DNA of 64,000 nt. It comes from Atlantibacter subterraneus (GTDB lineage: Bacteria > Pseudomonadota > Gammaproteobacteria > Enterobacterales > Enterobacteriaceae). Positions within the stretch are counted from its first letter, which is position 1. The number at the start of each line of letters is the position of its first letter. The DNA lies in NCBI RefSeq assembly GCF_007570865.1, contig NZ_VLPS01000010.1:62001-126000 (forward strand). Direction: 5' to 3'. The position numbers and the translations under genes are program-made. The notes under the pieces were generated by a model that saw only the letters and a list, made by a program, of their open reading frames with translations, had not been told where the DNA came from and searched no databases. This document shows, one piece after another, positions 56,506 to 64,000 of the stretch.

Positions 56506-58017
56506 ATGCAGCAAACCACACAACGGCAGGCGCGGGTCAGCGCAGGGAAGGGCGATCGTCCGGCATTTCAGCCTGCCTCAAAACTCAATCTGCAAACCCA
56601 GAAGCCGCGCGATAAAAAACTGTGCGCCACCCTGCAAGAGGCTATTCGCCGTTCAGGATTACAGGATGGGATGACTATCTCTTTCCATCACGCTTTTCGC
56701 GGCGGCGATTTAACGCTGAATCTGGTGATGGACGCCATTGCCGGAATGGGATTTAAAAACCTGACACTGGCGTCCAGCTCGCTCAGCGATTGCCACGCGC
56801 CGCTGGTGGAACATATCCGCAATCACGTGGTGAACAGAATTTACACCTCCGGGCTGCGCGGGCCGCTGGCGGAAGAGATTTCGCGCGGCTTATTGGCCGA
56901 GCCGGTGCAGATCCACTCCCACGGTGGCCGTGTGCAGCTGGTCAACAGCGGTGAGCTGGCGATTGACGTGGCGTTTCTCGGCGTGCCCTCCTGCGACCCG
57001 TACGGCAATGCCAATGGCTACACCGGCACAGCCTGCTGCGGCTCGCTGGGCTACGCCAAAGTGGATGCGGAGCACGCCCGTCAGGTGGTGCTGCTGACCG
57101 AAGCGCTGCTGCCGTATCCCCATCATCCTGCCAGCATCGCTCAGGATTGCGTCGATTTGATCGTGCAGATCGACCGCGTCGGGGATGCTGACAAAATTGG
57201 TGCCGACGCCACCCGCATGACGTCGAACCCGCGCGAGCTGCTGATTGCCCGCCACGCGGCGGATGTGGTGGTCAATTCCGGCTACTTCACACCCGGCTTC
57301 TCGCTGCAAACCGGTACCGGCGGCGCATCGCTGGCGGTGACGCGCTTTCTGGAAGACAAAATGCGCAGCCGCAATGTCCACGCCGACTTCGCGCTGGGCG
57401 GCATTACCTCCACCATGGTCGATCTGCATGAAAAGGGCTTGATCAAAAAGCTGCTCGACGTTCAGAGCTTTGACCGCGCCGCCGCAGAGTCGCTGGCCCG
57501 TAACCCCAACCACATTGAAATTAGCGCCAACCAGTACGCCAACTGGGGCTCCAAAGGTGCCAGCGTCGACCGTCTCGACGTGGTGGTGCTGAGCGCGCTG
57601 GAGATCGATACCCAGTTTAACGTCAATGTGCTGACCGGCTCGGACGGCGTGTTGCGCGGCGCATCCGGCGGCCACTGCGACACGGCGGTGGCGGCGGCGC
57701 TGTCGATTATCGTCGCGCCGCTGGTGCGCGGGCGGATCCCCACCCTGGTGGATAGCGTGACGACCTGCGTCACGCCGGGCTCCAGCGTCGACATCCTGGT
57801 GACCGACCACGGCATTGCCGTCAATCCGGCGCGCCCGGAGCTGGCAGAGCGCCTGAAACAGGCCGGGCTGCGCGTCGTCACCATCGAATGGCTACGGGAA
57901 AGGGCGCGCATCCTGACGGGCGATCCCTGTCCGATTGCCTTTACCGACCGGGTTATCGCCGTGGTGCGCTACCGCGATGGCTCGGTGATCGATGTGGTTC
58001 ATCAGGTGAAGGAATAG
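56506..58017 (+). CDS. citF: Citrate lyase alpha subunit CitF (citrate:acetyl-ACP transferase)
   Basis: It has 503 residues (E. coli 510). It moves the ACP from acetate to citrate, forming citryl-ACP. It is a CoA-transferase-like fold with family stretches FHHAFRGGDLTLNLVMDAI and VAFLGVPSCDPYGNANGY, and a C-terminal GASGGHCDTAVAAALSI with TDHGIAVNP. The ATG at 56506 (MQQTTQRQ) after GAGGAG is chosen; the frame is open much further back within citE but that extension is spurious. It is followed by citX 3 bases later. Confidence 0.96.
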   Translation: MQQTTQRQARVSAGKGDRPAFQPASKLNLQTQKPRDKKLCATLQEAIRRSGLQDGMTISFHHAFRGGDLTLNLVMDAIAGMGFKNLTLASSSLSDCHAPLVEHIRNHVVNRIYTSGLRGPLAEEISRGLLAEPVQIHSHGGRVQLVNSGELAIDVAFLGVPSCDPYGNANGYTGTACCGSLGYAKVDAEHARQVVLLTEALLPYPHHPASIAQDCVDLIVQIDRVGDADKIGADATRMTSNPRELLIARHAADVVVNSGYFTPGFSLQTGTGGASLAVTRFLEDKMRSRNVHADFALGGITSTMVDLHEKGLIKKLLDVQSFDRAAAESLARNPNHIEISANQYANWGSKGASVDRLDVVVLSALEIDTQFNVNVLTGSDGVLRGASGGHCDTAVAAALSIIVAPLVRGRIPTLVDSVTTCVTPGSSVDILVTDHGIAVNPARPELAERLKQAGLRVVTIEWLRERARILTGDPCPIAFTDRVIAVVRYRDGSVIDVVHQVKE

Positions 58018-58020
58018 GCC

Positions 58021-58551
58021 ATGACGCGTTCTGCGGATCGTGCCGTAACGCTGCCGGAACTGCTGGCCAGCCGGGATGCGCGCCAGGCGCGGCAAATGGC
58101 CTGGATTAAGCAACATGGGGTGACGCTGATTTCCTTCACCGTCGTAACCCCCGGCCCGGTGAAAGACAGCGATCTCACCCGGCGGATTTTTGGCCATGGC
58201 CTTCAGGCGCTAAAAGGCATGGCGCGCGACGCCGGTTGGCCGACAATCGCCCAGTCATCTTTCGCCTTGATTACCGGCCCCGAAGCGCTGCTGGAGATAA
58301 ACGCCCCGGCGCAGGCGGTGAAGCGCGCTGCCATCGCGCTGGAGCAGACGCACCCGTTGGGGCGGCTATGGGATATCGACGTCTTAACGCCGCAAGGCGA
58401 AATCCTGAGCCGCCAGCGGTTTTCCCTGCCGCCCCGCGCCTGCCTGATTTGTTCCCGTGCCGCGGCGCTCTGCGCCCGCGAGCAATCCCATTCCCTTGCC
58501 GAACTGCTGGCTCATATGGAGACGCGCCTGAATGATGCCGAACACGCTTGA
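58021..58551 (+). CDS. citX: Apo-citrate lyase phosphoribosyl-dephospho-CoA transferase CitX
   Basis: A 176-residue nucleotidyltransferase that attaches the prosthetic group to Ser14 of CitD. Conserved features are [19 protein letters not shown] near the N-terminus, the acidic GRLWDIDVL motif near the middle and a C-terminal [18 protein letters not shown] cysteine/histidine cluster. Its 3' end overlaps citG by 20 bases. It is slightly shorter than E. coli CitX (183). Confidence 0.94.
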   Translation: MTRSADRAVTLPELLASRDARQARQMAWIKQHGVTLISFTVVTPGPVKDSDLTRRIFGHGLQALKGMARDAGWPTIAQSSFALITGPEALLEINAPAQAVKRAAIALEQTHPLGRLWDIDVLTPQGEILSRQRFSLPPRACLICSRAAALCAREQSHSLAELLAHMETRLNDAEHA

Positions 58552-59476
58552 GCAGGGGGGCATTGCGCCGCACATCATCGCGCATTACAGCGACTGCGCC
58601 TGGCGGGCCATGCTGGCGGAAGTGAATCTCTCGCCCAAGCCTGGCCTGGTGGACCGCTATAACAACGGCGCGCACCGGGACATGGCGCTGGAAGATTTTT
58701 ACCGCAGCGCGGATGCCATCCGCCTGTGGCTGCCGCGCTTTGTGGAGATGGGCGCATGCAGCGCTGGCTTGCCGGAAAGCGCCGTGCTGGCCGCGATCCG
58801 CCCCATCGGAATGGCCTGCGAAGCGGCAATGTTCCGCGCCACCGCCGGAGTGAATACCCATAAAGGCAGCATTTTTTCTCTGGGGCTGCTGTGTACGGCG
58901 GTGGGGCGATTAACCCAACAGCAAAAGCGGGTCACGCCAGAGGCGCTGTGCCGCCTGGTAGCGGGGTTTTGTGAAGGGCTCACCGCACGAGAGCTGGCGC
59001 AGCACAACGCCGGGCAAACGGCGGGCCAGCGCCTCTATGTGCAGCTCGGCCTGACCGGCGCGCGCGGCGAAGCCGAAGCCGGATTCCCGCTGGTGAGCGA
59101 CCATGCGTTACCCCATTACCAGGCGCTGAAAGCGCAGGGCATTGACCCGGAGCTGGCGCTGCTCGACACGCTGCTGGTGCTGATGGCGCGCAATGGCGAC
59201 ACCAATGTGGCATCGCGCGGCGGCGCTGACGGCCTGCGCTGGCTGCAACAAAGGGCGATCGCGCTGCTGCGCCAGGGCGGCATCCGTCGCGCGTCAGACC
59301 TTCACTTGCTCGAAGAATTTGATAACGCCTGTATCGCCCGCCATCTCAGCCCCGGCGGCAGCGCCGATCTGCTGATCGTGACCTGGTTTTTAGCTGAAAT
59401 TTCAACCGTTAAATCTCAAACACTCTCAAGCACAAGCTTTTCATGGAGAAACAGTGATGACTGCTTCAAAAGATAA
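58532..59476 (+). CDS. citG: Triphosphoribosyl-dephospho-CoA synthase CitG
   Basis: It makes the prosthetic-group precursor from ATP and dephospho-CoA. It has 314 residues (E. coli 292), with the extra length mainly in a divergent C-terminal tail ([20 protein letters not shown]). Family motifs are [19 protein letters not shown] (about 31-49), [14 protein letters not shown] and the [14 protein letters not shown] stretch with [10 protein letters not shown]. The ATG at 58532 is followed directly by a second ATG. It overlaps citX and citT. Confidence 0.95.
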   Translation: MMPNTLEQGGIAPHIIAHYSDCAWRAMLAEVNLSPKPGLVDRYNNGAHRDMALEDFYRSADAIRLWLPRFVEMGACSAGLPESAVLAAIRPIGMACEAAMFRATAGVNTHKGSIFSLGLLCTAVGRLTQQQKRVTPEALCRLVAGFCEGLTARELAQHNAGQTAGQRLYVQLGLTGARGEAEAGFPLVSDHALPHYQALKAQGIDPELALLDTLLVLMARNGDTNVASRGGADGLRWLQQRAIALLRQGGIRRASDLHLLEEFDNACIARHLSPGGSADLLIVTWFLAEISTVKSQTLSSTSFSWRNSDDCFKR

Positions 59477-60920
59477 GATATGGAAGTTACTGGCCCCGCT
59501 GGTGGTAATGGGCGTTATGCTGCTCATTCCGGTTCCTGACGGTATGCCGCCGCAGGCATGGCACTATTTTGCCGTGTTTGTCGCGATGATCGTTGGGATG
59601 ATCCTCGAACCCATCCCGGCAACGGCAATCAGCTTTATCGCCGTCACGATTTGCGTCATTGGCAGCGATTATCTGTTGTTCGGTGCCAGCGAACTGGCCG
59701 ACCCGAAATTCGACGCCGGTAAGCAGGCGTTGAAGTGGGGGCTGGCGGGCTTCTCCAGCACCACGGTGTGGCTGGTGTTCGGGGCGTTTATTTTCGCGCT
59801 GGGTTATGAGGTAACCGGGCTGGGGCGGCGTATCGCGCTGTTTATGGTTAAGTTTATGGGTAAACGTACCCTGACGCTCGGCTATGCCATCGTGATAATC
59901 GATATCCTGCTGGCACCGTTCACCCCGTCGAATACCGCGCGCACCGGCGGCACCGTGTTCCCGGTTATAAAAAACCTGCCGCCGCTGTTTAACTCCCATC
60001 CCAACGACCCGTCATCACGCCGCATCGGCGGCTACCTGATGTGGATGATGGTGATCAGTACCAGCCTCAGCTCCTCAATGTTCGTCACTGGTGCCGCGCC
60101 GAACGTGCTGGGTCTTGAATTCGTCAGCAAAATCGCCGGTATTCAGATCAGCTGGCTGACCTGGTTCCTGAGTTTTTTACCGGTGGGCATTATTCTGCTG
60201 ATTATCGCGCCGTGGCTCTCGTATGTGCTGTACAAACCGGAAGTGACCCACAGCGCAGAGGTTTCCAGCTGGGCCAGCGGCGCGCTGAAAGAGATGGGCG
60301 CGTTGACCCAGAAAGAGATCGTTCTGATTGGCCTGGTGCTGCTGAGTCTGGCGCTGTGGGTATTCGGCGGTGAAGCCATTGACGCCACGGCGGTGGGCTT
60401 GCTGGCAGTATCGTTAATGCTGGCCCTGCACGTGGTGCCGTGGAAAGAGATCACCAAATATCACAGCGCCTGGAACACCCTGGTGAACCTGTCGACGCTG
60501 GTGGTGATGGCCAACGGTCTGACCCGTTCCGGCTTTATCGACTGGTTTGCGAAAACCATGAGCACCCATCTGGAAGGGTTCTCGCCCACCGGCACGGTGA
60601 TCGCACTGGTACTGGTGTTCTACTTCGCGCACTACCTGTTCGCCAGCCTGTCGGCGCATACCGCCACCATGCTGCCGGTGATCCTCGCGGTGGGTAAAGG
60701 CATCCCGGGCGTACCAATGGAGCACTTGTGTATTCTGCTGGTGCTGTCTATCGGTATCATGGGCTGCCTGACCCCGTATGCCACCGGCCCTGGCGTGATC
60801 ATCTACGGTTGCGGTTACGTGAAGTCCAAAGATTACTGGCGTCTCGGCGCGATTTTCGGGGTGATTTATATCTCGATGCTGATGCTGGTCGGCTGGCCGA
60901 TCCTGGCGCTCTGGAACTGA
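59457..60920 (+). CDS. citT: Citrate/succinate antiporter CitT
   Basis: A 487-residue inner-membrane antiporter of the DASS family that imports citrate in exchange for succinate during anaerobic growth. It has about twelve hydrophobic segments. Signature stretches are [18 protein letters not shown] and [12 protein letters not shown] (Asn-Thr and Asn-Pro site), and [16 protein letters not shown] at the end. The length equals E. coli CitT. The ATG at 59457 follows TGGAGAA. The start lies inside the end of citG (20-base overlap). The operon ends with a terminator at 60935. Confidence 0.96.
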   Translation: MTASKDKIWKLLAPLVVMGVMLLIPVPDGMPPQAWHYFAVFVAMIVGMILEPIPATAISFIAVTICVIGSDYLLFGASELADPKFDAGKQALKWGLAGFSSTTVWLVFGAFIFALGYEVTGLGRRIALFMVKFMGKRTLTLGYAIVIIDILLAPFTPSNTARTGGTVFPVIKNLPPLFNSHPNDPSSRRIGGYLMWMMVISTSLSSSMFVTGAAPNVLGLEFVSKIAGIQISWLTWFLSFLPVGIILLIIAPWLSYVLYKPEVTHSAEVSSWASGALKEMGALTQKEIVLIGLVLLSLALWVFGGEAIDATAVGLLAVSLMLALHVVPWKEITKYHSAWNTLVNLSTLVVMANGLTRSGFIDWFAKTMSTHLEGFSPTGTVIALVLVFYFAHYLFASLSAHTATMLPVILAVGKGIPGVPMEHLCILLVLSIGIMGCLTPYATGPGVIIYGCGYVKSKDYWRLGAIFGVIYISMLMLVGWPILALWN

Positions 60921-60934
60921 TCCTCACCTTGCTG

Positions 60935-60962
60935 ATAAGCGCCTCGTCGGGGCGCTTTTTTT
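60935..60962 (+). terminator. Terminator of the cit operon
   Basis: AAGCGCC and GGGCGCTT pair over a short loop and are followed by a T-run, 15 bases after citT. Confidence 0.85.
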
Positions 60963-61073
60963 CTGTTTTACCACCCCCCAATCTTTTCCCCCGCGTGAGT
61001 GGTTCAGGTTAGCGGAATGTTATAAAGTCGAACCTTGTTTGACTTATTTTAATGATTCCAGGGAGCATCACCC

Positions 61074-61931
61074 ATGAACCGGCAGCGGCAAGCCGATCTG
61101 TTTTTAGTATTAACCACGCTTATTGCCGCCTGCGGCTGGATCTTTTCTAAAGAGGCGATTGCCGGAATGCCGGTGTTTGCGTTTCTTGGCGTGCGGTTTT
61201 TCTTCGCCTCGCTGGTGCTGTTGCCGTTCTGTCGCGGCCAGATTATCCCGCGTCATCAGTGGCGGCAGGTGCTGACCAGCGGCGTCTGGATGGCGTTAAC
61301 CATGTGCCTGTGGATCTACTCGGTATCCAGCACGCCGTCGCTGGGCGAAGGGGCATTTATTATGAGCCTCGCCATGCTGTTTGTACCGCTGACGGCGTGG
61401 GTGATGATGCAGGTGCGCCCGGCGCGGGCTTACTGGGAGTGCTTACCGTTGGCAGCGATTGGCCTGGCGCTGTTAAGCCTGCACAGCCCGGTGTCGTTCC
61501 ACCCCAGCCAGGGCTGGTTTTTACTGACGGCGCTGGTGCAGTCGATCTCGTTTTGCTACACCAGCCGCTGCGCCCGGGAGGTGCCGTTAATCCCGCTGAC
61601 CACCGCACAGCTGATGATAACGGGCCTCGTTGGTCTGGCGATTTCCGCCAGTTTCGAACACATTACCCAGCCGTTTAGTTGGTCTATCGCAATGTGGGTA
61701 CTGGCCAGTATTTTCATCGCCACCAGCCTGCGCTTCGCGTTGCAGCTCCAGGGGCAAAAATACGCCGCCGTCGCCAGCGCCGCCCTGATCATGGTACTGG
61801 AACCGCTGTTTACCGTGATTGCTGCCGGGATTTGGTATGGCGAGCGTCTGCCCACCCAGAAAATTATCGGCGGGATTCTGATCCTGCTCGCTCAAATCTG
61901 GTTCCGCTGGCGGATGATCAACCGCGTCTAA
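61074..61931 (+). CDS. EamA/DMT-family transporter, unknown substrate
   Basis: A 285-residue membrane protein with ten hydrophobic segments in two EamA repeats (about 7-130 and 145-280). GWIFSKEAIAGMPVFAFLGVRF marks the first repeat and GQKYAAVASAALIMVLEPLFTV the second. This family exports amino acids or other metabolites, and substrate cannot be read from sequence. It lies between citT and norV on the same strand, where E. coli has norR beside norV. The 195-base gap after it holds the norV regulatory region. Confidence 0.87.
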   Translation: MNRQRQADLFLVLTTLIAACGWIFSKEAIAGMPVFAFLGVRFFFASLVLLPFCRGQIIPRHQWRQVLTSGVWMALTMCLWIYSVSSTPSLGEGAFIMSLAMLFVPLTAWVMMQVRPARAYWECLPLAAIGLALLSLHSPVSFHPSQGWFLLTALVQSISFCYTSRCAREVPLIPLTTAQLMITGLVGLAISASFEHITQPFSWSIAMWVLASIFIATSLRFALQLQGQKYAAVASAALIMVLEPLFTVIAAGIWYGERLPTQKIIGGILILLAQIWFRWRMINRV

Positions 61932-61948
61932 TCGCCTTACCGCACACG

Positions 61949-62004
61949 GTCATTTTGACAATTATATTGGTCAAAATGACTGTTTTTGAGATAGTCATTT
62001 TAAC
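61949..62004 (+). promoter_or_regulatory. Three NorR enhancer sites upstream of norV
   Basis: GT-N7-AC cores occur at 61949-61959 (GTCATTTTGAC), 61970-61980 (GTCAAAATGAC) and 61994-62004 (GTCATTTTAAC), matching the three-site NorR enhancer of E. coli norVW. Confidence 0.85.
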
Positions 62005-62058
62005 CTGCCATGTTGTTATTAAATTCAATAATTTATTGTAAATCATATATTTATAAAG

Positions 62059-62075
62059 TTGGCACGCAACTTGAT
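62059..62075 (+). promoter_or_regulatory. Sigma-54 promoter of norVW
   Basis: TTGGCACG (the -24 element), four bases, TTGA (the -12 element) fits the sigma-54 consensus except A for C in the last element. It lies about 50 bases before norV and 55 bases after the last NorR site. Confidence 0.8.
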
Positions 62076-62126
62076 ATATGAGCCATATCGCAATCGAATT
62101 TAATTTCATGAACACAAGAGGTTGAT

Positions 62127-63572
62127 ATGGCTATTCTGGTTAAGAACAATATTTCCTGGGTTGGACAGCGTGACTGGGAAGTTCGCGATTTTCACGGCAC
62201 CGAATACAAAACGCTGCGCGGCAGCAGCTACAACAGCTACCTCATCCGTGAAGAAAAAAATGTGCTGATCGACACTGTCGATCATAAATTCAGCCGCGAG
62301 TTCGTGCAGAACCTGCGCAGCGAAATCGATCTGGCGGATATCGACTACATCATCATTAATCACGCCGAAGAAGACCACGCAGGCGCGCTGACCGAGCTGA
62401 TGATGCAAATCCCGGATACGCCGATCTACTGCACCGCCAACGCAATTGATTCGATTAACGGCCATCACCATCACCCGGAGTGGAATTTCCACGTGGTGAA
62501 AACCGGTGACTCGCTGGATATCGGCAACGGCAAACAGCTGATCTTCGTCGAAACGCCGATGCTGCACTGGCCGGACAGTATGATGACCTACATGACCGGC
62601 GATGCGGTGCTGTTCAGTAACGACGCTTTTGGCCAGCACTATTGCGACGAGCGCCTGTTTAACGATGAAGTGGATCAGACTGAACTGTTCGAACAGTGCC
62701 AGCGCTACTACGCCAACATCCTGACGCCGTTTAGCCGCCTGGTTACGCCAAAAATCACCGAGATCCTCGGCTTCAACCTGCCAGTGGATATGATTGCTAC
62801 CTCTCATGGCGTGGTATGGCGTGAAAACCCGACCCAGATCGTCGAGCTGTATCTGAAATGGGCGGCGGACTATCAGGAAGACCGCATCACCATTTTCTAC
62901 GACACCATGTCCAACAACACACGCATGATGGCCGATGCCATCGCTCAGGGCATCAACGAAGTTGACCCAGTGGTGGCGGTGAAAATTTTCAACGTGGCGC
63001 GCAGCGATAAAAACGAAATCCTGACCAACGTGTTCCGCTCCAAAGGCGTGCTGGTGGGGACGTCCACCATGAACAACGTGATGATGCCGAAAATCGCTGG
63101 CCTGGTGGAAGAGATGACCGGTCTGCGCTTTCGTAACAAACGCGCCAGCGCGTTCGGTTCGCACGGCTGGAGCGGCGGCGCGGTGGACCGCCTGTCTACC
63201 CGCTTGCAGGATGCCGGTTTTGAAATGTCACTGAGCCTGAAAGCCAAATGGCGTCCGGATGTGGATGCACTGGAACTGTGCCGCCAGCATGGCCGCGATA
63301 TTGCCCGTCAGTGGGCGCTCGCACCGTTGCCGGAAGCCACCGTGAAAGCGGAGCCGAAGCCCGATGACAGCGTCGCTGCTGCTGCTGAAGCCGATCTTGG
63401 CCCTTGCATGCAGTGCAGCGTTTGCCAGTGGATTTACGATCCCGCCGTCGGCGAGCCGATGCAGGATGTCCAGCCGGGTACGCCGTGGAGCGATGTGCCG
63501 GACAACTTCCTGTGCCCGGAATGTTCACTGGGTAAAGACGTGTTTGATGAGCTGGCAACGGAGGCGGTATGA
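62127..63572 (+). CDS. norV: Anaerobic nitric oxide reductase flavorubredoxin NorV
   Basis: Reduces NO to N2O in the cytoplasm under anoxia. It has 481 residues. The N-terminal di-iron beta-lactamase-like domain has His79, Glu81, Asp83 and His84 ([11 protein letters not shown]). The middle flavodoxin domain ([16 protein letters not shown]) binds FMN. The C-terminal rubredoxin domain has CSVCQWIYD and CPECSLGKD (four iron cysteines). The stop overlaps the norW start (ATGA). Expression depends on NorR and sigma-54 through the sites upstream. Confidence 0.97.
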   Translation: MAILVKNNISWVGQRDWEVRDFHGTEYKTLRGSSYNSYLIREEKNVLIDTVDHKFSREFVQNLRSEIDLADIDYIIINHAEEDHAGALTELMMQIPDTPIYCTANAIDSINGHHHHPEWNFHVVKTGDSLDIGNGKQLIFVETPMLHWPDSMMTYMTGDAVLFSNDAFGQHYCDERLFNDEVDQTELFEQCQRYYANILTPFSRLVTPKITEILGFNLPVDMIATSHGVVWRENPTQIVELYLKWAADYQEDRITIFYDTMSNNTRMMADAIAQGINEVDPVVAVKIFNVARSDKNEILTNVFRSKGVLVGTSTMNNVMMPKIAGLVEEMTGLRFRNKRASAFGSHGWSGGAVDRLSTRLQDAGFEMSLSLKAKWRPDVDALELCRQHGRDIARQWALAPLPEATVKAEPKPDDSVAAAAEADLGPCMQCSVCQWIYDPAVGEPMQDVQPGTPWSDVPDNFLCPECSLGKDVFDELATEAV

Positions 63573-64000
63573 GCCACGGGATCGTCATTATCGGGTCGGG
63601 CTTCGCGGCCCGACAGTTAGTCAAAAATCTGCGTAAACAGGACAGCCAGGTGGCAATCAGCGTGATTGCCGCCGACAGTATCGACGAATACAACAAACCC
63701 GATCTCAGCCATGTTATCAGCCTGGGCCAGCGCGCCGATGAGATGACGCGGCAGTCGGCGGGCGAATTCGCCGAACAGTACAACGTGCGCCTGTTTCCGT
63801 ACACCTGGATCAAAGAGATCGATGCCCAGGCCCGCGTGGTGAAAAGCACCGATAATCAGTGGTGTTACGACAAACTGGTGCTGGCCACCGGGGCCAGCGC
63901 GTTTATCCCGCCAGTGGCCGGGCGTGAACTGATGCTGACGCTCAACAGCCAGCTGGAGTACCGAGCCTGCGAGTCGCAGCTGTTTGATGCGCGTCGGGTG
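63569..64000 (+). CDS. norW: NADH:flavorubredoxin reductase NorW, 3' end cut by window edge
   Basis: Passes electrons from NADH to the rubredoxin domain of NorV. The 144 visible residues (of about 377 in E. coli) include the FAD motif [18 protein letters not shown] (about 5-22), KPDLSHVIS and [18 protein letters not shown], the usual FAD-domain end. It is coupled to norV by ATGA. Confidence 0.95.
   Translation, partial: MSHGIVIIGSGFAARQLVKNLRKQDSQVAISVIAADSIDEYNKPDLSHVISLGQRADEMTRQSAGEFAEQYNVRLFPYTWIKEIDAQARVVKSTDNQWCYDKLVLATGASAFIPPVAGRELMLTLNSQLEYRACESQLFDARRV

Overview
The window is chromosomal DNA of a member of the Enterobacteriaceae. From cueR to folD it keeps the E. coli/Salmonella/Klebsiella backbone order (cueR, ybbJ, qmcA, cnoX, ybbO, tesA, ybbA, ybbP, selU, purK, purE, lpxH, ppiB, cysS, ybcI, ybcJ, folD, argU). 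The proteins are close to their E. coli counterparts by eye. The genus cannot be fixed by reading alone; the accessory genes and the citrate-lyase/norVW neighbourhood differ from E. coli K-12 and fit the Klebsiella/Enterobacter/Kosakonia/Citrobacter side of the family.

Layout. (1) 1-8553: a type I-E CRISPR-Cas locus with the less usual order casA-casB-casE-casC-casD-cas1-cas2 (casA cut by the window edge, cas3 outside), a short leader with a perfect 20-bp palindrome, and an array of 48 repeats and 47 spacers on a 61-bp period. At least one further decayed repeat lies exactly in phase beyond its apparent end. (2) 8660-20450: core genes starting with a CueR operator and cueR; fetAB (ybbLM) is absent and an unrecognised gene stands in its place. 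(3) 20643-24238: an exported alkylsulfatase-type metallo-beta-lactamase-fold enzyme, a membrane diguanylate cyclase and yahO. (4) 24398-35764: lpxH, ppiB, cysS and ybcI; then an accessory block with an SDR enzyme, a MalI-like LacI regulator and a glucose-family PTS permease with tandem palindromic operators; then a lipoprotein/FKBP pair whose second gene has a frameshifting run of ten T; then folD-ybcJ and tRNA-Arg(UCU).

(5) 35765-49802: foreign-looking DNA beside argU. It begins with a broken P4-type integrase start and carries two catabolic-looking clusters. The first has a DapA-family lyase, a stand-alone B3/B4 (tRNA-editing-like) protein, a GNAT acetyltransferase, a LysR regulator, a class I glutamine-amidotransferase-type hydrolase, a DUF2817/M14-type metallohydrolase and an MHS-family transporter. 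The second has a DeoR regulator, a GlpK-like FGGY kinase, an EutH-family transporter, a DUF1937 protein and two FAD oxidoreductases, one with a GlpA-type BFD iron-sulfur domain. Neither combination matches a pathway I can name. (6) 50248-60920: a PAS-PAS-GGDEF diguanylate cyclase, then the citrate fermentation locus: the DpiBA (CitAB) two-component system divergent from citCDEFXG-citT. (7) 61074-64000: an EamA transporter and norVW, with three NorR sites and a sigma-54 promoter but no adjacent norR.

How the genes work together. The cas genes form one translationally coupled operon feeding the adjacent array. DpiB senses citrate and DpiA switches on citrate uptake (CitT), the lyase (CitDEF) and its prosthetic-group enzymes (CitC, CitX, CitG). 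PurEK carry out one purine step under PurR. NorV reduces NO using electrons passed by NorW. No database search was possible; family calls rest on reading motifs and recalling homologues.
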